Below, piece after piece: positions 13,079 to 26,800 of a DNA stretch of 64,000 nt (position 1 is its first letter; each line of letters starts with the position of its first letter). The DNA comes from Paulownia fortunei (lineage: Eukaryota > Streptophyta > Magnoliopsida > Lamiales > Paulowniaceae). The stretch is taken from NCBI GenBank assembly GCA_019321725.1, contig CM033106.1:29376118-29440117 (forward strand), in the 5' to 3' direction. The notes under the pieces were generated by a model. That model saw nothing but the letters and a program-made list of their open reading frames with translations. It did no database searches and was not told the DNA's origin. Position numbers and translations under genes: made by a program.

Positions 13079-14838
13079 GTTGATTTCCGGATTCCTTTGG
13101 TTGTAGCATTGGGAAATTGCAGCAGGGGGGTCTCAGCTGGGCCATTGCTCGACGGTCTTCTTACCTTCACTTTTGTAGGATGGTTAACTCATTGGGTGCG
13201 TCGCTCATCTTTTCTTTCTCCTAATTGCTCACATTGTATCGACTAGTTTCACTCAATATCCTAATCCATGTGTAGGGGCAGAAGATGAGATCATTACATT
13301 ATTTTACCCTTGTCATCAGGTAAGATAATTTTCTTGTGTTATACTGGTGTAATATATACATGGACAACACAATACTTCCAGTCTTTTCAGTTAAGCATGA
13401 AAGGTGGTCAAAGTTGAAAAGTTAAGGTGACCTTTACTGTTTAATTTGCTCTCTCAGTTAGACACTTGGATAAAATCTTTTCTGCGTAAAATGTGAATTT
13501 GAATCATTTTCTGAATGCTAATCTTTATTATTTTTTGGGGGTTTTTCCTTCTGCTAACGGGCTAGAATTAGTATGCTTGTACTTGGGCCTTTATGGGCAT
13601 TTTTAATGAGGCCCGAATGTCGTAAACGGTTGGATTTTTATTCGTATTCAATCTCATTGAGATATAATTCTGTGATTGCTCAAGGATTTGGATCCGTATC
13701 TGAATCAGATCATGTTGAATCTGATAAATCTTGAATAGAGGTAATGTGTTTTCTAGATACATAATTCATATTAATGAAAAGTGAAGTTGCTTAAAATTTA
13801 CACACTGTATATATAAATAATTATCAACTGTATTTTAATTTAAAATTAGTTTCTTATATAGTTGTTACGGAAGTGGATCTTCATTTGAATATTTGGTTGG
13901 ATCTAAACTGGATTCGGATCCATTTGATTTAGAGGCAAAATTCGAGTTCACCCTCGAATTGAGTTCCGCAATTCCCAAAATGCCATTGTTTGCAAAATTT
14001 ATGTACACATGAAACCTCTATTTAGCGGTGGTGCATGAGGATAAAATTTGCACCAGGAGAAACTAGGAAACAGAGAACCCTCCACAAGAAAAAGCCTTCC
14101 AAAAATCCAAAATGGGGACTATTGCCATATAATCTGGTTGCACAGACAGCCACGTGAATTTCCTAACCTTATCTTCTTATTCTTCTTCTAATTATTTATT
14201 TATTTATTTTATATTTAATCCTTAATACCTTTTGTCTTCTTCCAAGTATTTCCAGTTACCATGAACTAAGGCTCCTAGGAGACACCAATATCTCTCATCT
14301 TTAAACCAACGAATCAAACATGAGATAGATCTTCCCAGGTTGTACACTTCATGCATTTGAATGGGAACTACATTTATATGCCTTGATGAAGTGACAACTT
14401 ACAAGCAGTATAAATATTAATATTAGCAGCTTCTTTCAGAAAAATTGCTCACTCTGTCCCAATAATGACTCGATATGACTATTTTTGTTTTTATGCAATA
14501 GTAAAAATAATTAAAATTATTTTATTTTAAAGAAATAAACTTAATAATGTTAAATAATATAACAAATATTAAGATTTAAAGTTTGGTAACACGCAAAATT
14601 ATGAAAGAATTAATATAATAAGTTAATCAAAAGTTTTAAATAATTTAATTTTATAATGAATAATTACATAGCATTAACATAAATATAAGTTCAGTACTTA
14701 ACATCTAAGATCAAACTGTTATATATATATATATATATATATAACAGCTATATAAATAATTACAGTAATTTACAAATTTATTGATTTTTTTTTTTATAAA
14801 TAGCTTAAACTTTAATAGTAATTTTTGTAATGTATCAT

Positions 14839-14872
<34 letters not shown>

Positions 14873-15289
14873 ATGTGTTTGACTTCAAAATTCGCTTCTT
14901 TACTATAATGTTATTGAAAAAAAAAGTCAAAATTCTGATTTAAAGACCGTTACTTGGGAAAGTAAAAGGAAAAAAAAATGCTACAATTCAGAAAATTAAC
15001 AACAATAAGCAAAGGATATCTATATCAGAATACAGCAGTTGTACACAATGCTTTCATCTCAGTTCCAAGTACCAAAGGATTTATTACTCTTTCTCAGATG
15101 TATTTTCAAATTCACAAACAAAATCCAACATGTTAGAAAGTGCTTCCAAGTCCCATTGTTTCATGCGTAATTTTCCAGCATTATGGCCAAATCATCTAAG
15201 TTCCAAAAGAAATGCTCATGTCCTTATTCAGTATCCAAAAGATAGCTCCTTTTAGTAAATCATCATAACTAGTTTGCACTTGGAAGTGA
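13079..15289. other. Intergenic region between convergent fucosyltransferase and NiR genes
   Basis: It includes the fucosyltransferase 3' UTR and, from about 15000, the NiR 3' UTR on the other strand. The middle is AT-rich. A segment starting near 14450 (CACTCTGTCCCAATAATGAC) resembles the terminus of a Stowaway-type MITE, but no matching opposite end was found. Two TA microsatellites lie at 14720-14743 and 14837-14872. The first is flanked by CTGTT/AACAG arms, so the single strand can fold into one long hairpin. Confidence 0.5.
14716..14747. repeat. (TA)n microsatellite with inverted flanks
   Basis: A run of about twelve TA units is bracketed by CTGTT on the left and AACAG on the right, making one self-complementary block of about 32 bp. 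A second, interrupted TA run lies at 14837-14872. Both sit in intergenic DNA. Confidence 0.85.
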
Positions 15290-18108
15290 TCAATCTTCAC
15301 TTTCTTCCCTTTCTCTTGGAACAGCACCAAACTTTTCTATCAACAAGTCCACAACCAATGGTACTAAATCATCACAAGGCACACCCTTCTTATAAACATC
15401 TCCCAAATGTGAGTCACTCCCAATTCTCCCTCCAAGAAAAACATCGGCCCCTTCGACGACTTTCCCATCTTTGTTCCTTGTCATGCATCCCATGAATCCT
15501 ATATCAGCCACTTGCACTTGCCCGCAGGTGTTAGGGCAGCCGGTCCAGTGCATCCTCACCGGCCTCGTGACAGAAACAAGCCTCTGCACCTCCTCGGTCA
15601 CCTTTAGTGCTCGCGCTTTGGTCTCAATTATAGCTTGCCCACAGAATTGGTTGCCTGTGCAAGCCACCAAGCCTCTCATGAGGAGAGGTGGCTCAGGGGA
15701 AAACCGGTCCTTGAGGAGGGGCTCCTGAAGTAGTGCCTCGAGTTTTGAGTTCTCGACGTTTGGGATGATGATGTTCTGCTCAACTGTAAGCCGGAGCTCA
15801 CCTGAGCCATATGTGTCTGCCAAACGTGCAAGCTCGTCCATGTCGTCTGCCTGGATGCGGCCCACTGGGATGTGAATACCGACAAAGCTGTAGCCTTCCT
15901 GCTTCTGAGGATGAACTCCCAAATAGTCTCTCCTCTCCCACTGGATCTGCACCAGGTCTTCAGAAGATGCTCTCTCCAAATGCTGTTGAGGCATTCTTTT
16001 CACAACTTCTTCCCTGAATCCTTCTATGCCCTGCATCATTATAAAGGGACAAATGTTAATCAGATTTGTTCTTCTGAAATTATATTCTGCCTATATTTAA
16101 GGGTGGCACTTAATAGAGCTGGTATCACTCACAAGTTCATCAATCAGCCACATCATTCTTGTTTTCTGCCTGTTCCCTCTTGAACCAAGGTCTCTGAAAG
16201 TTTCCAGTATAGCTTTGCAAACTGGGAGTATGTCATCACCTGGAACCCATGCATCAAGAGGGATTGCCTCAGCACATCTCTTGGGGCTGAAGAACCCGCC
16301 CACAAGAAGATTAAATCCAAAACGTCCATTCTTTGTCGCTGGCATGTAAGCAAGGTCATTAATGTGGGGATGCTCGTACAGATCGTGTGATCCTATTACA
16401 CACACATTCCACTTTCTTGGCCTGCAAAAATATGCCAACAAGGTTTCAGCATAAGAAAAGCAAATAATATGTCATGTAGATCATATCTTTTCTGTCTCCC
16501 AGAAAACATACAATTTTTTAAAAGAAGATTGAAACTTAGACTTAGCATTTGCATTTGCCATGGAGTATTATCAAATTTGGACAAGTAACTAATACCAAAT
16601 TTGGACCAACATAATATGCACCTTTCTTTCTTGACTCTTTTTTTTTCCTTTTTCCCATTCCTTTGTTCTTTTTTCTACTTACTTTTGATAGAGGGGGAGA
16701 GATTAGAAATGTGCAGAACTTACAAGTTGGTAAAAGCAGGATTGCCACGTGAATTGGCAGTAATGTATTGAGAGAGCAAATTAGTATAAGGCCTTGTATC
16801 AACAATTTCATGCGGATCAATCCCAGCAAGAGGGTTCCCTACTGGATTCCTCACATTGTCCATGCCACTCTGCAAGCTCGTCAAGCCAACCTCTTCAAGC
16901 CCTTTCAAAATCTCCGGTACATCAGGCAAAACAACGCCACGAATCTGCCAATTTTGCCTTGTAGTAACATCAGCACACCCATCCTTCCCATACTTCCTAA
17001 TCACGCTGGCCAAATACCGAGTTTGGGCACTTGTTGTTACCCCATTTGGGAGCTTAAGTCTCATCATGAAACGACCATCTGATTATCAGCAATCAGACAA
17101 AATTTAAGATCAGATCCAAAAATAGGAAGAATGTTTACCAGATTACATCTTCCATTTACAATAAACATAGTGATTACGTGAAACAATCACTTGCATTCCT
17201 TCATAATGAGATTGATGTCACTGCTATATGTATATATCCCTTCATTTATTTATAGAAATGCATGACATCATAAAAATAATAGCTACTAAAAGATATATCC
17301 AGCAAAAGAATCACATCAGATAAAGTCAAACCACACATTATAATGGCTTATTACAATTTTATCGTGAGATCTTCCCAAATGAGTTGCCCGAATTATTTTA
17401 CCAATTTATGAAAGCAGGGGTCTAAATCAAACATAAGCACACAACAAAAAAATTTCTGCTCCTTTTGTTCCCATCTGGAGTTTTTTCAGGTACAAACATT
17501 GAATTTCATAATTTTTAGTTCTTATCTAGAGTTATACAACCATGTCCGCTAGCAAGAAAAGAAGATACCACAATTGCTCTCACATGATCCCACTTCTCTA
17601 AAGATTTATAAAAAGACAAATGTAAATTCATTTAGAGCTCAAAAATAACTGCTGATCATATATGAAAACAAGGGAGAAAGTCTAGTAATGTACTATACAC
17701 TGAAAAACAATGGGATTGAAACTTACACTGATGTTTCCTCCTGTGGAAGAGACCAAGCCACTTGAGCCTCACATCAATATCATCCTTAGTGAGCTTTGAT
17801 TTTTCAATCTCTTCAAGAGGGATTTTTGCAAGCTCTTCAATTCCATTTTCCATGAACAATCTCATTGGCTCCTTGTCAATCTTCACCTTCTCCTGAGGAT
17901 TTATCCCTTGCCTGAACTTCTCCTTTAGCACAAAATATCCATCCTTCTCTTCCACTCTAGGCTCCAGCCTCCCGGAATCAATCTCTGCAGCCCCAGATGC
18001 CGGTGGAGCCACCGTCTGCGGTGGGGTGGCCTGAAGTCTGATGCTCTTGAACCTATTACTAGAATTTGGCAATGATGGTGCCAAGAATTTGACAGAAAGT
18101 GATGACAT
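15290..18108 (-). CDS. NIR1: Ferredoxin-nitrite reductase, chloroplastic
   Basis: Four exons on the minus strand: 17727-18108, 16724-17078, 16133-16421 and 15290-16030. All phases agree, giving 588 aa, the usual plant NiR length. It reduces nitrite to ammonium in plastids using six electrons from ferredoxin, the second step of nitrate assimilation. The N-terminus MSSLSVKFLAPSLPNSS is a Ser-rich, acidic-poor transit peptide. Conserved cores include LKWLGLFHRRKH, ADVTTRQNWQIRG, GMDNVRNPVGNPLAG and NRQKTRMMWLIDEL. The siroheme/4Fe-4S cysteines are present as CTGNQFC (Cys466, Cys472) and GCPNTC (Cys507, Cys511). The ATG at 18108 is the first in frame; upstream codons are open but lack ATG. The 5' leader has a GGT microsatellite and a nitrate-responsive element lies upstream. 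The gene appears intact. Confidence 0.98.
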
Positions 18109-18153
18109 GCTGAGTAACAACCAAGAAAGCTCAGAATAGTAATATAGCTAGTG

Positions 18154-18184
18154 GAGGCGGCGGTGGTGGTGGTGGTGGTGGTGG
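18154..18184. repeat. (GGT)n microsatellite in NiR 5' leader
   Basis: About nine GGT/GGC units lie 45-75 bp upstream of the NiR start codon. On the gene strand this reads as a (CCA)n-type tract, probably in the 5' UTR. Confidence 0.85.
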
Positions 18185-18262
18185 AGAGAGGAGGGGTTGA
18201 GATGAGACCATTTTGTAGGGTGGGGGAATGGACCTTAAGAGGTGTGTGTGGGATCAAGTATT

Positions 18263-18288
18263 GGACTCTTGAATACTGCTAAAGGTCA
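18263..18288 (-). promoter_or_regulatory. Candidate nitrate-responsive cis-element (NRE) of NiR
   Basis: On the NiR strand it reads TGACCTTT, ten bases, then AAGAGTCC. The NRE described from nitrite reductase promoters is tGACcCTT-N10-AAGagtcc, bound by NIN-like proteins (NLPs); this site differs at one position. It lies about 155 bp upstream of the NiR ATG, an expected location. A G-box CACGTG lies further upstream at 18390-18395. Function is inferred from motif and position only. Confidence 0.8.
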
Positions 18289-19016
18289 TTTCTCTATGCT
18301 AAGGTGACAGTTGATGTGGTTTGACAGAAATATCCTTGTGTTAGTTATTCTATGAAGTGTGGGGTCAGTTGTAACCCAGCAAGGTGTGCCACGTGAAGGT
18401 GCGGCAATTCTGGGGTTATTTTGGGAATATTGTATATTTAAGGGATGATTTGTCATTTGAGACAGAGATTGGCTTGTGGCGGTGTCGATGCTTGGGGATA
18501 AGAAAAACAAGAAAACTCTCAGCCTGTAATCCGAACAGGAAGAGTCTCAGCCTATAATTCGGACATTGGGCCTCATGGCAGTGCATTTGGGTTGTTTCTG
18601 CTCCTTGTTCACCGACCACAAATTCAACAACATAAAGAGCTACAATTATTATGCTGATTTTTTTTATTTTTTTATTTTTACCGTAATAGCTGCAGTCACT
18701 TCTCCTTAGTACATCTTGATAAATTTATCTTGCACTTGCAATAATCCACTGATTTACTTTAATAATATTTATCATAGCTCAGTAATGAGCTTAAAATGGA
18801 AGGAATATTATCAGCACATTCACCATCCGACATGGGAGTATGATTTCTTTTTCATTTTTCAATACATTTTATTCATTATTCTTATTCTCTCTCTAAATAT
18901 TCCTTTATTTTGATTATGGCTTGATTAGTTGAAACCTTCGGCTTTGATTTAGGTCGCATGAAAAAACCCAAGTCAAGTATATTTATAGTCCATGAGCAAC
19001 AACCATTCCGTATCTG

Positions 19017-19150
19017 AAGAACTCGATTTGAAGGATCGAGAAGCGAGAAAAACACGATTTGAAGCGGTGGAGATATCGTTGAAGCTAGGAAAATCGAGAA
19101 GCGAAGAACTCGATCTAAAGTAGTGGAGATATCATTGAAGCTAGGATGAT
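19017..19150. repeat. Imperfect tandem duplication, about 65-bp unit
   Basis: Two diverged copies share the phrases CGATTTGAAG/CGATCTAAAG, GTGGAGATATC and TTGAAGCTAGGA, with a GATCGAGAAGCGA phrase also repeated. No coding potential is apparent. It is probably a local duplication within degraded repeat DNA. Confidence 0.6.
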
Positions 19151-21961
19151 CGTGAAAATAAGACCTGCACGTTAATAAGTTATTGGATTTGTTGGGGTAA
19201 GCCCCTCCAAAAATCGTTCAGTATTTAAATTAAATAGGGTTTTGAAAATGTATGAGTTGGGTTAATAAATGGGTTCTTACGATCATACATACTTTATGAA
19301 CAAAGTTTGGGGGTTTATATAGGTGTTGATTTTGACAAGTAGCGTATTCCTATTCAAATAATGCGCACGCTGTATGTAATTGGAGTTCCGAATTATTAAT
19401 TTGATCGAGTTCAAGTCGGGCGTAACCCATGGTAGAATACATGGATTTTGGATTGTTAAATAATTTTCATCAAATAAAAAGGTATTGTGAGCTTTTTAAT
19501 TGTCCGCATTTATTATACTGTCAAACTCATTTAATAATTTATTTATATCACAAATATAAATTCATTATTCAATCGAATACTTGATAATTGATATGAATTA
19601 ATGATCAAAATCTCAAGAACCAAGAAATCAAGACAAACCCACCAACCATAAACACCAAATAAGCACACAAAAATGTAAATTCACGATTAAAAAAAGCATT
19701 TTGATATGTCTTATTATTGTTAGTGGAGTATAGTTATGTGTTTTTTTCTTTTTCAAATTGTTCCATTCTTTTATTGATCAAGTCAGGGCAAGAGGCATTA
19801 GTATTTCAAGTATTTTGATCTTAGGATGATATAAGTTTATTTTTTGAAAATTGTTCTACAATTTTCCCGACATTACTTAGTCAGAAGCTATAAGTAACAA
19901 ATGTAAATATTACAATCTTCATCCCTTCCTCTCGAAATAATAAGAGTTGAGAAAATAATTTTTTGTGCTTTTTAAAAATAATATTTATTTCAAGAAACAA
20001 AACTTAATTTTGAAATGTTAAGAATAAAAAAAGGAGAATTATATATTTAAAAAAAATGAATAATAGTAGTGGAGATAAATCCCCAAACAGATATTAAGCG
20101 GGCCAAATCAAATTTGAGTTAGGAGTCTTCAAGATTAAGGTTCAACTGATTATAATACATGTATAGAATAAAGTTATAATAAAAATTATTATTATTATTT
20201 TTCGTTCATTAAATTAAGCCAAGTGTCGTTATCATTGCTCGTACATTTTCATTTAAAATTAATGCATACCCTTTTGGTCAACCAGGACATGTACCCTACA
20301 GAAATCAAACAAATAAATTAAAAAGGAATTTGCATTTAAAAAAATAAATAAATAAATAAGACGATGAGGATGGGTGATGGGTGGCCTCACTGAAAAGTGA
20401 AAGGTCAAGAGTGAAGAGGCAAGATCTAGTCATTTATTGATCGATCTATCGAGCCGCCTCATATTTTTTTAATGTTGTAATAATAAGCAAAATTTGGTCA
20501 AGTTGTAATTTCCAAAACATGTGGCGCCTAGGTTTTTTGTTCGTCCCTCCCTCTTGTTGAAAACATTTTAGTTTTGAATTATTTTTTTCTTATAGGGACA
20601 GTTTTATTATTAAGATTCATTGTATTTGGGTTGGTTTTTTTTATTTTTATTTTTTCAACAATCAAAAGTTTTTCAAATTCCAAAAATTTTTCTCATAAAA
20701 AAAATTAATTTTTATATTAATGAATTTCACTTGCGCATTTCTCGATCTTTTTGTCCGTTCATTTTATTCTATTTTTTAAAAAGTTCTATTTATTTGCCTT
20801 GCAACTATAAAATAGGTTTCTTTATTTGTTTGTTTATTATTATATTTTTAAATTGCAATGACAAATAAATTAAATTATGTGGATATATAATTTAAAAAAT
20901 TATAATCTCAATCTAATCGTTGAATAAATTGAATTCCACCATCTCAAATGGCTTAATTTGTGAAGTGTGCAATTACAAGTTAGTCTTTTACTATCGTATT
21001 GGATTTAAATTTTTCCTCAAAATCTCCCAAACCAGAACACATATACTTCTACTCTATGGCTTTATATATATATTTTTTAATTTTGTTTTTGTCCTTTTCC
21101 TTCCTATGGGAATCTACGATCTTACTGAGAAAAAAGGAAAAAGGAAAAGAGTATGAAAAAAGTTAATTTTGCCATTATTTTTTTTTAAATGAATAAGTAT
21201 CACCTTTGAATTTTTTAAGGATATAATTAAATATCACGAAAAATAAATACATTCATATATAAAGCAATATATGCATCTCATGACTGTACCGTACAAATAT
21301 TTTTTTTCGCATTTTTCAAAATCAAATAGATTGTAAATCACTTTTTTGTAGTTATTTCTTAATTTTCTAACCAAATAAGGGTGGAAAGTCTAATTATTCT
21401 TTTCCCATAAGTTCCTTTTGTTTAACGAAATAATTGACGTTTTTTTTAAAACCCTTATTGCGTAGTTATCTAAATAAATTAATAGTTTCTTACTAAATAT
21501 CTTACAATAAATTCTGAAAAATACATAAAGTCATCTTATAAACTTGGTCAAATGCCTTCTTAGGTTTTTTTATAGCACGTCTACATGTTCCATTAAATTT
21601 TTGGAGAAATGGGGAAATAATTGCAATTATTCAAGTGAACACCGAGCCCAAAATATAAATCTTAACAAATTTATCAACAGCAGGAGAATTGTCAGCCTAC
21701 TGCAGATTTGGGCCCTTTATACAATTAACAATACTTTCTATGTATCCATTCTCCGATGCACTATGCAGTACCTAGACACTATCATGCTTTCGAGCCGGAC
21801 CAATATTTATTGGGCCGAACTGTCTCTTTGAAGGGCACCAATAACTTAAGAGCCGAATACAGAGTGGGCCAAGTGAGACTGATGGATTGGATCTAGGCCC
21901 AGACTTCTGATGAAACCTAATTTAGAGAGGACGATAAATATCTCTAAATATTTATTCACAA

Positions 21962-21973
21962 ACACACACACAC

Positions 21974-22007
<34 letters not shown>
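21962..22007. repeat. (CA)n(TA)n microsatellite
   Basis: About seven CA units are followed by about fifteen TA units in intergenic DNA. Confidence 0.9.
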
Positions 22008-22010
<3 letters not shown>

Positions 22011-23429
22011 TTTGGAATGTATTTAATTCCACCCTAGACGTAATCTAATTATACTACTTTATAAACGATATTAGATTTGTTATTAGTATTTTCTAAAAAT
22101 TATAGTTGTAATAATTCTTGTATGATCAATTCGTCCAAAGAAAAGAAAAAAAACTAAAAGAAGAATATATTATAAGCAATTCATCTTTTCCCAACAGCAA
22201 CGAGACACAAATGCTGTCGTTATTTATGACTTGTTCGTTGCTTCAACCGAAAACAATCAAGATTCTTGGTTAGCTTTTAAGTTAGTCGAGATATCGTAGC
22301 ACAAAACTGAACCACAAAAACACATGCACATATCAAATTTTGCTCAATAATATTAGCCCAACATCCTTGTTTTTCAAACCCCAACTAACCATGCAAGAAA
22401 ATTCATTCATTCGTCGGTTTCAAGAGCTAACAAATAGTCATACTAAACTTATGAGATTAAGACAGCACAAGAAACCAAAAGAAAAAAAAAAAAAAAAAAC
22501 AACTAAAACCAATTTGTGGTCCACCACAAACTTCGAGTAAGGTCGGGTTAAATTCGCAACCATCAAGCGAATCTATACCCAAAAATACATGATTTATTTG
22601 GGTGATTTTCAATTAAAACTTTCAATACTTAAAATAAATTGAATTCAAAAAATAATTAAATTCTATATAAACAAGTATGAAATATTAAAAATCACATTAC
22701 AATTTCACTGTAACGTGCAAATGGTATTTATAGTATTTGGTCCACGTATTGAACACGTGGCATTGGATAAGTGCCATAATCATGGCAGTTCTTTTCTTAA
22801 AACGTATAAAGTAATCAATAAATAGAGATCCAATCGACTCGAATCCTGAATTCGAGTCGAGTTTAGACAAAAAAAAATAAAAATTACAGAGATCTTGACC
22901 AATTTTATAAATACATATTGCTTTTAAGTGAAATAAGCATATAAGGTCTATACACATCAAGTTTAGGGTTAATGTGTGTTTTGTTATAAATAAGGAGGTT
23001 GAGGGTTGTGGCAACGTATTATTAATATGTTGGTAAGGATGTGAAAAGGAGGTTGCTGCGAATCTGCGTCCCCAGGCTCCCAACGTTTTCGCACAGCCAC
23101 ATATGTTACTGTCAAGTTTCTGCCTTTAGTATTACTCCACACGATTCTATACTTGTCATGATTTTGACGAGACATGAAAAAAAAAAAAGAAAAAAGAAAA
23201 AAGAAACCAAATAGTTTGAGTTATGAAGTGCTAAATATGTATTAGTATTAATACTATGCTATAATGAGTAGAATTGTTTAGTGATGACAGCAGGTACTCC
23301 TCAACATGCGACTGCAAAGGTTTAGAATTCGTTTTGTTTTATTTTCAAACTCTAATTTAATATATTAAAAATATGTTTTATTTATTTATTTTTAATAAAA
23401 ATATTATTTTTTTATTTTTATAACTATAA

Positions 23430-23865
23430 GTAGTGTTTTCATAGTCGAATCAGTGACCAAATCGATTTTACTAATGATTAGCCATTCAAACGGTCGAATC
23501 GATTTAACTGGCGGTCGAATTGGTTTAATGAAAATTAATTATATTTTTTTATTATATTATATAAAATAATAATATAATAGATTAATTATTATTTAACATA
23601 TTTTAAATATAAAATAAATAAATAACTATCTAAAAAATATCTAATAAAACACAAAATTCAAATAACTATATAAATATAATAAAATATCAATTTTAATTTT
23701 TTTTTTGAAAAAATAAAAAAATAAAAAAACTCAAACCGGTTAAACCCGATTTGGCAGGTCAAACCGAATTTTCAATTTTATACCATTAATCGGACTAGAC
23801 CAAGCTCCGATTTTTTGTTGAACCGATCAGTCCGATCCGATTTTCAAAATAATGATTATAACCAC
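23430..23865. mobile_element. Candidate MITE rich in CGGTT/AACCG words
   Basis: The block starts near GTTTTCATAGTCG and ends near TTCAAAATAATGATTATAACC. Both ends carry mirrored AATCGATTT / CCGGTT / GACCGG-type words around a pure AT-rich core with no coding content. This arrangement is typical of small non-autonomous DNA elements common in plant genomes. Terminal repeats are imperfect and I could not define a target-site duplication. Confidence 0.35.
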
Positions 23866-26800
23866 CAATTTAAAACTTAAACAAATATTTATAAAATGGG
23901 ATGAAAATATTAATACTTAACATGATATTTTATTAATTTTAAAATTCACTAACTAATTAAATAATAATTTTTTTAATAATAAGATCCATAATAAATTAAA
24001 TAATAATTTCTTAGCTCAATATAATTTGGCTGCTAAGACAAAAAAAAAAAAGAATGAAACATATTAATTATTACTCATACACTAATATATTATTTTCGAT
24101 TCAATAAAATCAATATTTCTACATTATATCCAATCACATTTTTATTTTCATTACAAAAACCAATGCAAAAATAAAAATACACTTAAAAACACTAAAAACA
24201 AAATTTAAAAATGAAACAAAAAAACACCTAATATTCCATACAGAATTTTCTGAATATGGTTTTTTATGTTGAGAAATTCAAAGCACTAAAACGTAATAAG
24301 TAACTAAAATCACGACAAGAAATTACAATTAGATTAAGAGAATGTTTTTAAATATGTTTTTTCAAACATCCCATAAAAATAATTTCTCATTCATAAATGA
24401 GAGAATCGTATAAAATACAAAAAGTTAGATTATTAGGGGGCCACGTCATCTTGCTCAACTCACCACCACTCTTGAGTAAGAAAAAAACAAAAATGAGTTG
24501 GGAAAAATAGGGTTCACTTTTTAAGCCCGTATTCTGATATCATCCCTTGTTTGGCTAAATTAGGCAGATATTGGCATCATTCTTGGCATCTGGAAGCACT
24601 TGTCTGGATCTGTTTGTATTCAGGTGATGTCTCCAGATCCTCTTCATTTTCATTACTACATAGTTTTTCTTTGCTGTTTTATATTTTTGTCTCCATTAGT
24701 CAGACTGTCAGAGCTTATTATTAGAGCCAGTGTGTGTGTGTGTGTGTGTGAGTGAGAGAGAGAGAGAGATAGATTACCAAAAAGGCCCCAATATTTAGTA
24801 TAAATCATTCAACTTGATTCTAGTAATTATTTAAGAAACCAGACATAGAAAAATGATCATAATATATAATGATGTTCTTGTTCTTTTTGGACTATAAAAC
24901 GAGTTATTATTAAAAATTAGACTTAAATCAAGTGACAGATTACTGATCATTAATTAATTATTGATAACTGCTTCACTCAAAAAAGAAAATAATTTGTTTT
25001 ATCGCTATAAACGAAGAAATCTCTATAGGATATATGGATGAAACTTCCCAATTTTAAGACATATTGCGGATTTGTTTTCCATTTCCTTTCGAAAATATCG
25101 AATCACATGATGATCAACTAAATAAGACAATTTGAGCGATGAAGTTGCAAGTTAGTATAAACTTTTGAATTCTTTGAAAATGGGTTATAGATTTTCTGGA
25201 AAAAAATATACATTGTAGTAAAATTCTTATATTTTTACATGATAAAAGACAATTCATTTCAAATGTGATTGATTCACACACTATTATAATAAACATGTTC
25301 GAACTTATAATTTTATTGTGGAAAATAACATATTAGACCAACTTTAAATTATGTTGATAATACACTTTATTTAGAAAAAAACAGCTTACGAGTTACCACT
25401 AATTAAGTAATACTTGTGACTATTTATTTACTCTTTAAACTATAGCACTTCAGATCTTTCATTTCAATTTAACGTTGTATCTCATAATACACTTCATAAA
25501 TACACGTTAAGTTTATAAAATATTTTTTTAAATACACACTTGACATATATCTATAAAATACAATACGTAATACAACATCAAAGTAAAATAAAAAATTCAA
25601 CCAACAAATAATAACATAAATCAATACTCAATATATCCACGTAGGAAAGCAATTGGTTTTGTAGATTTCAATCAGCATCATCATTATTCGATAAATAAGA
25701 ATATCTTACAAAATTGAGAGAGGCATGCATGTGTTAGCATCACAAATGAACCAGTTGTTCTATACCAATTTGATCCTGGAAAAGTTTAAATGGATAGAGC
25801 ATTCATTCATTGACTTTTCGCTACATTTCAAGAATTTTTCCAAATGATTAATACGAATCAAGCTAGGCTATAAGTGTATACACTTTTTTTTTTTTATTTC
25901 CTTATCACTTATCAGGGATATGGTCATAATGTTATGGACGATGAGGCAAATAGCCAAACCCACCATCTTTTTTTTTTTTTTCTCACTAGTGGTTAAAACC
26001 CATGTGTCATTATTGCATATTTGAAATAGATAAGAAACAAAATGTGCTTCTTGAGGCACAACACAAGAAGAGGCGTGCTGTCTTTAGATTTGTTGCAGCT
26101 TTTTTTGCTTGGTTCTTTTGGAGCTGTCCTGGACCTCATACCACATTTGTTATACTTTGTGGCTTCAATTAGTTAAGTCAACTTTTTGGAAATGTGGGTG
26201 TCACTTCAAGTGTGGAAAATATTCATGTTCAAAATTCTATGATTATGATATTTTCTGTTAAACACTGTGCTTGCTCTTATCCGTTTTCTATTCAAGATTA
26301 TGCTGTTACCTATTAATGTTGATGCCTGCAAAAATTAATATTAAAGAATTTTACTTTTTTTTTTTCTTCGTAATTTCCATAGTTTACATTATTGTCCATA
26401 AAAATAATAAAACTCGATTTATAAAACAATAGAATGTTACGAGGAATGTTGAGTTCTCTAGCATAGTGTGAGGCGAAATGGTTGGTTTCCGATACTCAAG
26501 TGAGAAATAGATCTCAAAACGATCTTATATGGAGAATAAAATTTATTTATAATCGATCTCACGTAGAGAAAAAAACTTATTTGTTTTGAAGAGAAAGAGG
26601 TACTTACTTATTTTGTATAATATATATATTTTTTTCTTTATCAAGCTAAATATCCAATCTCTTAATTTTTTGTATTTTTAAAAATGGTATATCTAAAACA
26701 ACTAATACCCTAAAACAACACATGTTCATATCTAAACCCAACTTCACCCCATTTAATTAAATCTATTTAAGAGTTCAGTCAACATCATTTATGTCCAGTT

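Larger units (their letters stand above)
18396..23429. other. Gene-free AT-rich region upstream of NiR
   Basis: No coding exon or RNA gene is supported here. It contains the distal NiR promoter, an imperfect tandem duplication at 19017-19150, an (A)n/(AAAT)n tract near 20338-20360, a CA/TA microsatellite at 21962-22007 and poly-A runs near 22485 and 23177. Open frames in this stretch are short and of low complexity. Confidence 0.5.

Noticed and set aside
15471..16183. Several plus-strand open frames opposite NiR
   Set aside because: They are antisense shadows of the NiR exons and show no independent motifs.
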